Source: Lewinellaceae bacterium
GTDB taxonomy: Bacteria; Bacteroidota; Bacteroidia; Chitinophagales; Saprospiraceae
NCBI GenBank assembly: GCA_947476195.1
Contig: CANJPT010000002.1
Coordinates: forward strand, 1-64,000
Direction of reading: 5' to 3'
Length of the DNA stretch: 64,000 nucleotides
Shown here: positions 58,502-64,000 of the stretch, one piece after another
Position numbering within the stretch: the stretch's first letter is position 1
Layout: every line of letters begins with the position of its first letter
Made by a program: the position numbers and the translations under genes
Notes under the pieces: model-generated
The model's database searches: none
The model's input: the letters and a program-made list of their open reading frames with translations, nothing else
What the model was told of the DNA's origin: nothing

Positions 58502-60916
58502 ATGAAAGAAGAAAACGGAGCCTCCAATAACGGCACCCCAAAGAGCATCAATTACTTTATGAACACGAAGAATTGGTGGCAGCCGCTGCTGTTCATTTTG
58601 GTTACCAGTATTGCCGGCGTAGGCATGATTGGATACCAAACCTATGTGGACGCGCCCCCCATGACCGGATTTAAAGCACCCTCAGGCGAAGTCCTGATCA
58701 ACAAAACCACCATAGAAAACGGGCAGAAAGTGTTCCACAAATATGCCTTGATGGAATACGGCTCCTTCATGGGAGACGGAGCGCAAAGAGGTCCAGACTT
58801 TACAGCGGAAGCTTTGCACCAAATTACGCTTTCCATGAACGATTACTATGTCGAGACCTTCAAAAAAGACAATGGAAGGGATGCGAGTGATATGGAAAAG
58901 AAGATCATCGGAGAAAACATCAAAACAGAACTAAAGGCGAACAAATACAATGAGGCGGAGAACATTGTAATACTTTCTGAAGCCCAAACCTTCGCCTTGG
59001 GTAATCTGAAAAAGTATTACACAGACATGTTCATTGACAATAATCCCGATGGGAAATTTCCGCCGAAAGATTACATCAAGGATCGGACTGAAACAGCAGA
59101 TTTGGCGTCTTTCTTCTTTTGGGGGGCCTGGGTTTGCGTCACGGAACGACCTGGAACCAACTTTAGCTACACCCACAACTGGCCTTACGACCCCGTCGCC
59201 GGCAATACCCCCACCTCTCCTGTAATCCTGTGGAGTGTACTTGGACTATTGGCATTTGTGCTATCCTGCGGCATTGTGCTTTATTATATTGGGCAGTACA
59301 ATCAACTCCCCAACAAGTTTTTCAAGCCTTCCAGCAAAGACCTACTAACGGCAGAACGGGTGAGCAGTTTCCAACCCACCAAGACCCAAAAGGCAACATA
59401 CAAATTCTTCTTTGTTGCGATTCTTCTATTCTTCCTGCAAGTATCGAGCGGAATTTTTACGATCAATGATTTCGTCAACTTCCTGGGATTCTTTGGGATC
59501 CACACTTCAGAGGTGCTGCCGGTCACCATTACCCGCAGTTGGCACTTAATGTTATCGCTTTATTGGATCTCCATATGCTGGATAGCCTCTTCCATTTTCA
59601 TCCTTCCAATTTTGGCCAAAAAGGAAATCCCCGGGCAATTGCGTCTGGTAAATATCCTTTGGATCATGCTTTTGGTCTTAGGGGGTGGTTCGCTGGCAGG
59701 AATGGTTCTTGGGCCCAAAGGTATATTGGGCAGTTGGTGGTATTTGCTGGGACACCAGGGCTGGGAATATGTGGACTTGGGGAAAATATATCAGGGATTG
59801 CTCATGGCTATCTTCATATTGTGGGGCGTGGTTGTTTATCGGGGTGTTAAACCTGCCTTTATCAAAAGTGAGCCCTGGAATCTTCCCAATTGGATCTTTT
59901 ACTCCGTTATAGGCATCCCAATATTGTTTATTTCTGGATTTGTAGCAAAACCCGAGACCAATTTTGTCATTGCAGACTTTTGGCGCTGGATGGTAGTTCA
60001 CATGTGGGTAGAGGCATTTTTCGAAGTATTTATTACGGTCATCGTCAGTTATCTGATGGTTTTAATGGGCTTAGTAAGCCGGCAGGCAGCCATCCGGGTG
60101 GTCTATTTTGCCACCATACTTTTCCTTGGCACTGGGCTTTTGGGCATTTCACACAATTTTTATTGGAATGCAAAGCCCGTAGCGACTATGGCGCTGGGTT
60201 CCGTGTTTTCTACCCTTCAATTTGTTCCTTTAATCCTTTTGACCGTAGAGGGCTGGAGGTTCAAGAACATGCCCAAAATGGCCGTCAATGGGATTGAGCA
60301 CAAACAGCTGGGAAATTTTGGATTCCCGGAAGTTTTCCTGTTTCTCGTTGCGGTCAACTTCTGGAATTTCTTTGGCGCGGGTGTCATGGGCATCATCGTC
60401 AACCTTCCGATCATGAATTATTTTGAACACGGTTCATACCTGACAATCAACCACGCGCACGCCGCACTGATGGGCGTTTACGGCAATATTTCACTTGCTG
60501 CATTGCTTTTTGCCTCGAGGTTGTTGCTCAAACCAAACCGTTGGAGCGAAAAGTTGGTCAAATTTTCGTTTTGGTCTATCAATGCCGGTTTGATGCTGAT
60601 GGTGGTCCTGGATTTGTTCCCTGCGGGCTCTATTCAATTCAAAGCCATTGTGGATCACGGACTTTGGTTTGCCCGTTCAGAAGCATTTATCGGTATTGGT
60701 ATATTTAAAACCCTGACCTGGCTGCGTGGTGTCGGCGCTTCTGTATTCTTCTTTGGTGGCGTGATTCCATTGACCTGGTTTATTGTTTCGAGGATTCGCT
60801 CGCTCAAACCCGCTTCAAATACCGTGTATGAATTTGAGGATTTGCCGAAGGGAAAAGCTCAGCCAAATACGCGTCAGACGGAGGAGGAAGAAGAAGAAGA
60901 AGCGTTGACTTTTTAA
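58502..60916 (+). CDS. norB: Quinol-dependent nitric oxide reductase (qNOR, single-subunit NorB)
   Basis: NWWQPLLFILVTSIAGVGMIGYQTY; FWGAWVCVTERPG; RSWHLMLSLYWI; HMWVEAFFEVF; INHAHAALMGVYGN. Confidence 0.92.
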   Translation: MKEENGASNNGTPKSINYFMNTKNWWQPLLFILVTSIAGVGMIGYQTYVDAPPMTGFKAPSGEVLINKTTIENGQKVFHKYALMEYGSFMGDGAQRGPDFTAEALHQITLSMNDYYVETFKKDNGRDASDMEKKIIGENIKTELKANKYNEAENIVILSEAQTFALGNLKKYYTDMFIDNNPDGKFPPKDYIKDRTETADLASFFFWGAWVCVTERPGTNFSYTHNWPYDPVAGNTPTSPVILWSVLGLLAFVLSCGIVLYYIGQYNQLPNKFFKPSSKDLLTAERVSSFQPTKTQKATYKFFFVAILLFFLQVSSGIFTINDFVNFLGFFGIHTSEVLPVTITRSWHLMLSLYWISICWIASSIFILPILAKKEIPGQLRLVNILWIMLLVLGGGSLAGMVLGPKGILGSWWYLLGHQGWEYVDLGKIYQGLLMAIFILWGVVVYRGVKPAFIKSEPWNLPNWIFYSVIGIPILFISGFVAKPETNFVIADFWRWMVVHMWVEAFFEVFITVIVSYLMVLMGLVSRQAAIRVVYFATILFLGTGLLGISHNFYWNAKPVATMALGSVFSTLQFVPLILLTVEGWRFKNMPKMAVNGIEHKQLGNFGFPEVFLFLVAVNFWNFFGAGVMGIIVNLPIMNYFEHGSYLTINHAHAALMGVYGNISLAALLFASRLLLKPNRWSEKLVKFSFWSINAGLMLMVVLDLFPAGSIQFKAIVDHGLWFARSEAFIGIGIFKTLTWLRGVGASVFFFGGVIPLTWFIVSRIRSLKPASNTVYEFEDLPKGKAQPNTRQTEEEEEEEALTF

Positions 60917-61113
60917 TCGCTTTGTTGAATGCGTTTGATAGCACTTTAGCCTCAATCGCCCGGCAGGCCCATTTAATACTGGCAAGATCTGTTTGGGTCG
61001 GCGGAATAATTGGTTGTAAACGATTGATCGATTAAGCGCTTGTTCGGGAATTAGATTTTAGAATTCACCTGCATTAAAAATTATTCATTCAAATTTAATT
61101 AAAACAAAAAGTC

Positions 61114-62553
61114 ATGAAATTTTTCAAACACATTCAAGTCTTGTGGCTCGTGGCCTTTGCTGCAGCGCTATCGTTGCAGTCCTGCCACAATGATGAGGTC
61201 ATTCCATCAGACCGTTCACAGACAAAATCATTTGATTACAATGTATATAAATCTTGGAACAACAAATACATGGAACTCGACCGCTATGCCAAAGGTAACC
61301 GGCCGGGTACTGGTCCAAGAGCCTTGGCATACATGGGTTTATCTGCCTACGAGTCGGTTGTAGCCGGAATGCCGGAATACAAGTCTCTCGAGCTTCAATA
61401 TCCCGGACTTTCGCTTCCAAAAGTAGAAAATGGTCAGGAATATTACTGGTCTGCCTGTGTCAATGATTCCTATGCTTATCTGATGAAAAGATTCTTTTCC
61501 CGGTTGGAAATTGAATATCCTACCCTTTTTCAAAGCATAGACCAACTTCACAACGTATTACACGAACAATATACCGATAAGACTACTCCTGAAATTCTGG
61601 ATCGTTCTGAAGCGTACGGAAAATCGATCGCAACCGCCATTTACGAATGGGAAATCGGTGACATTGCCGGGCATAATGCGTTTTTAAATCCTCAGCCAGC
61701 CGAATATCACCCACCGCTCGGCCCTGGATTGTGGCAGCCTACCGTGTCGGATTACGGTGCCGCCATGTTTCCTTTTTGGGGTGATGTTCGTTGTTTTGCC
61801 ATGGGTCAATCGGATCTGATCGCCCGCCCGCCATATCCCTATAGTGAAGACGAAGGATCTCCCTTTTACGCACAAGCTTTTGAAACGTACAGTGCCGTAA
61901 ATAACGTCATCAAAAATGGTCCTGGGGCATACGATGCAAAATGGAGAGCAGAATTCTGGAGCGACGATATGGTAGATATGACTTTTGGCCCTCCAACACA
62001 CTTAGCTGCAATTGCAACTCAGGTAATCGAGAAAGAGAACCTGAACCTGGCCCAATGCGCAGAACTGTATGCCAAACTTGGTATGGCCATGAGTGATGCA
62101 GGCGTTGCCCTTTGGAAATCCAAATACATATACAATGTAGAAAGGCCCATTTCCTATATCCGCCGAGTATTTGCTCAAAAATATCCGGAAGCAGCCAACT
62201 GGAAAACGATCCTGAACAACCCCCTTACTGGATTAACTGGTTTTACCCCTCCATTTCCCGCTTATCCTTCTGGCCACTCTGGCTTTGGCGGTGCTGGTGC
62301 AAAAATTCTGTCCTCTTACTTTGAGTATACCCCGGAGCACTCGGGTACCTATACGTTTACCGACTTGTGTCACAAAGACCGGGTAGAATTTATCGGCACA
62401 CCGCGCACTTTCACTTCTTTCAAAGAATTAGGCGATGAAGATGCTTACTCCCGAATCCCACTGGGCGTACACTTCCGGATGGATTGCGATGAAGGGGTGC
62501 GCATTGGCGAATTGGCAGCACAGCGCGTGTTGGAGTTGCCATGGAAAAAATAA
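61114..62553 (+). CDS. Vanadium-dependent haloperoxidase/PAP2-superfamily lipoprotein
   Basis: Lipobox LSLQSC; NVERPISYIR; FPAYPSGHSGFGGAGA; GVHFRMDCDEGVRIG. Confidence 0.88.
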   Translation: MKFFKHIQVLWLVAFAAALSLQSCHNDEVIPSDRSQTKSFDYNVYKSWNNKYMELDRYAKGNRPGTGPRALAYMGLSAYESVVAGMPEYKSLELQYPGLSLPKVENGQEYYWSACVNDSYAYLMKRFFSRLEIEYPTLFQSIDQLHNVLHEQYTDKTTPEILDRSEAYGKSIATAIYEWEIGDIAGHNAFLNPQPAEYHPPLGPGLWQPTVSDYGAAMFPFWGDVRCFAMGQSDLIARPPYPYSEDEGSPFYAQAFETYSAVNNVIKNGPGAYDAKWRAEFWSDDMVDMTFGPPTHLAAIATQVIEKENLNLAQCAELYAKLGMAMSDAGVALWKSKYIYNVERPISYIRRVFAQKYPEAANWKTILNNPLTGLTGFTPPFPAYPSGHSGFGGAGAKILSSYFEYTPEHSGTYTFTDLCHKDRVEFIGTPRTFTSFKELGDEDAYSRIPLGVHFRMDCDEGVRIGELAAQRVLELPWKK

Positions 62554-62735
62554 AAACCGGTGATCTTTATCTCCATTGATGGTGACCAGGATCAATGGAC
62601 TGTAAAATACTACTATAGACCTTTGTGGACGATTTTTGACAGGGCTGCGAAAAAGTTTAAACCATTCGCAGCCCTTCATTTTTCAGCTTGGAAAGTAGTA
62701 CTCCAGCCCACCTATAAACGTCATCCTAATTAGCA

Positions 62736-63767
62736 ATGCAATCAGCAGACAACAGCATTTACAAGCAGCTGCCAGCCATCGTCAAGCAATATCAACTACA
62801 CAATAGCCGAAAAGCAACCATTCAAGTCATCAATTCATTCCTGCCTTTCATCGCTCTCTGGATTGCGATGTATGTTTGGCGAGACGAATCTATTTGGCTC
62901 ATCATAGGCCTGGCTGTGGTCAATGCTTTCTTTCTCGTTCGGATTTTTATCATCCAGCATGACTGCGGCCACCAGTCGTTTACGGCTTCCCGCAAGGCAA
63001 ACAACCTTATTGGCGCGTTGTGCAGTTTACTGACTTTTATCCCTTACAAATATTGGGCAAAAAACCATAACTACCACCATGGCCACAATGGTATTTTGGA
63101 TAAAAACCGTGCCATTGGCGATATCAATACGCTGACGGTCAATGAGTTTCGAAGCCTGAGTCCTTTTGAACAATTTAAATACAGGCTATTCCGAAGCGCA
63201 CCAGTACTATTTTTGATAGGGCCCCTGTTCTACATTTTTTACAACAACCGCTTCCCAATTATCCGGCTAAAAGGCTGGGAAGTGGCCAATCGGGCGCTTT
63301 TGTGGAACAACTTTTTCCTGATCTCTCTACATGCCACGCTTATTTATTTTTTGGGCTGGGAGGCCTTTACGCTCGTACATTTTCCAATTATTGTAGCATT
63401 TGGTACCATTGCAATTTGGTTTTTTTACGTGCAACACCAGCATGAATACACCTATAAAGCCTGGAAAGACCAATGGAACTACCTCCAGGCTTCCATCCAA
63501 GGGAGCTCGTACTACAAGCTGCCCCGCCTTTTCCATTGGCTTTCGGGCAATATCGGTTACCACCATATCCACCACCTCAACGCACTGGTGCCGAATTACG
63601 AACTCGCCCGCTGCCACCATGAGAATCCTATTTTTGACCAGGTAGCAAATACCCTCACCTTCTGGCAAAGCCTGCACTGTATTTATAACAAACTCTGGGA
63701 TGAAGACAAGGAAAAAATGATAGGCTGGCGGGAGTATTCCAAGATGCAGAAAAAAACAAAAATATGA
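62736..63767 (+). CDS. Fatty acid desaturase, paralog of 9522-10568
   Basis: IIQHDCGHQSFTASRKANNLIGALCSLL; HNYHHGHNG; HHIHHLNAL. Confidence 0.92.
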   Translation: MQSADNSIYKQLPAIVKQYQLHNSRKATIQVINSFLPFIALWIAMYVWRDESIWLIIGLAVVNAFFLVRIFIIQHDCGHQSFTASRKANNLIGALCSLLTFIPYKYWAKNHNYHHGHNGILDKNRAIGDINTLTVNEFRSLSPFEQFKYRLFRSAPVLFLIGPLFYIFYNNRFPIIRLKGWEVANRALLWNNFFLISLHATLIYFLGWEAFTLVHFPIIVAFGTIAIWFFYVQHQHEYTYKAWKDQWNYLQASIQGSSYYKLPRLFHWLSGNIGYHHIHHLNALVPNYELARCHHENPIFDQVANTLTFWQSLHCIYNKLWDEDKEKMIGWREYSKMQKKTKI

Positions 63768-64000
63768 ATCAAAAATCTGAGCACACCTTTCATATCCCTG
63801 TAATGGGAATCGCTTTTACCATTGATTCTCCCATTAAGGTAGCTCGATTCGGGATATCGTCTGTTATTTCAATCATTGAAGACCGCTTAATCGAAATAAT
63901 GCGTAAGCATTATTATCCAAGTATCAACAAACCTTATGAGCCCATTGCAAGCCATGAACCTGATTGTCGGGCAAAAAGAATAACCGATTATCTCAACCTG
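63764..64000 (+). CDS. Conserved hypothetical protein, truncated by window end
   Basis: Open frame MNQKSEHTFHIPVMGIAFTIDSPIKVARFGISSVISIIEDRLIEIMRKHYYPS...; ATGA overlap with desaturase stop. Confidence 0.75.
   Translation, partial: MNQKSEHTFHIPVMGIAFTIDSPIKVARFGISSVISIIEDRLIEIMRKHYYPSINKPYEPIASHEPDCRAKRITDYLNL

Noticed and set aside
60875-60905. GAA/GAG microsatellite at the qNOR C-terminus
   Set aside because: Short acidic tail (EEEEEEEALTF); no evidence of function or instability.

Overview
The window is a gene-dense chromosomal stretch from a Bacteroidetes-type bacterium. Supporting signs are type IX secretion (T9SS) sorting-domain proteins, TTG...TAnnTTTG promoters, a B12-dependent ribonucleotide reductase and GxxExxY genes. 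The taxon is inferred, not computed. Roughly 45 protein genes can be supported. They include enoyl-CoA hydratase, GH25 lysozyme, ABC-F, kynureninase, NhaD, two fatty-acid desaturases, a TolC/HlyD/ABC efflux operon, two T9SS cargo proteins, glutamate dehydrogenase, PEP synthase, NRAMP, L,D-transpeptidase, an MlaE/F/D-like operon, NrdJ, a lipid-type operon (PurM/ThiL-like, serine-palmitoyltransferase-like, DAG-kinase-like, UbiA), MgtA, Usp, AI-2E permease, a macro-domain protein, QueD, DeoD, Rrf2 + qNor, and a vanadium haloperoxidase/PAP2-type protein. No rRNA, tRNA, CRISPR array or intact transposase was recognised. The most interesting signals are non-coding. (1) A family of five short palindromic mobile elements (four of 91 bp, one 72-bp deletion derivative) has CAnACTACTGGACATTTT-type ends. 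Each copy is flanked by its own 9-bp target duplication (four exact, one 8/9), which looks like a MITE family. (2) Two large ATGAC/GTCAT repeat arrays face away from each other around a ~200-bp spacer, and one runs directly into a start codon. (3) A perfect 20-bp-arm palindrome sits in frame inside kynureninase. (4) A GxxExxY gene bracketed by two related nested hairpins interrupts an efflux operon on the opposite strand.
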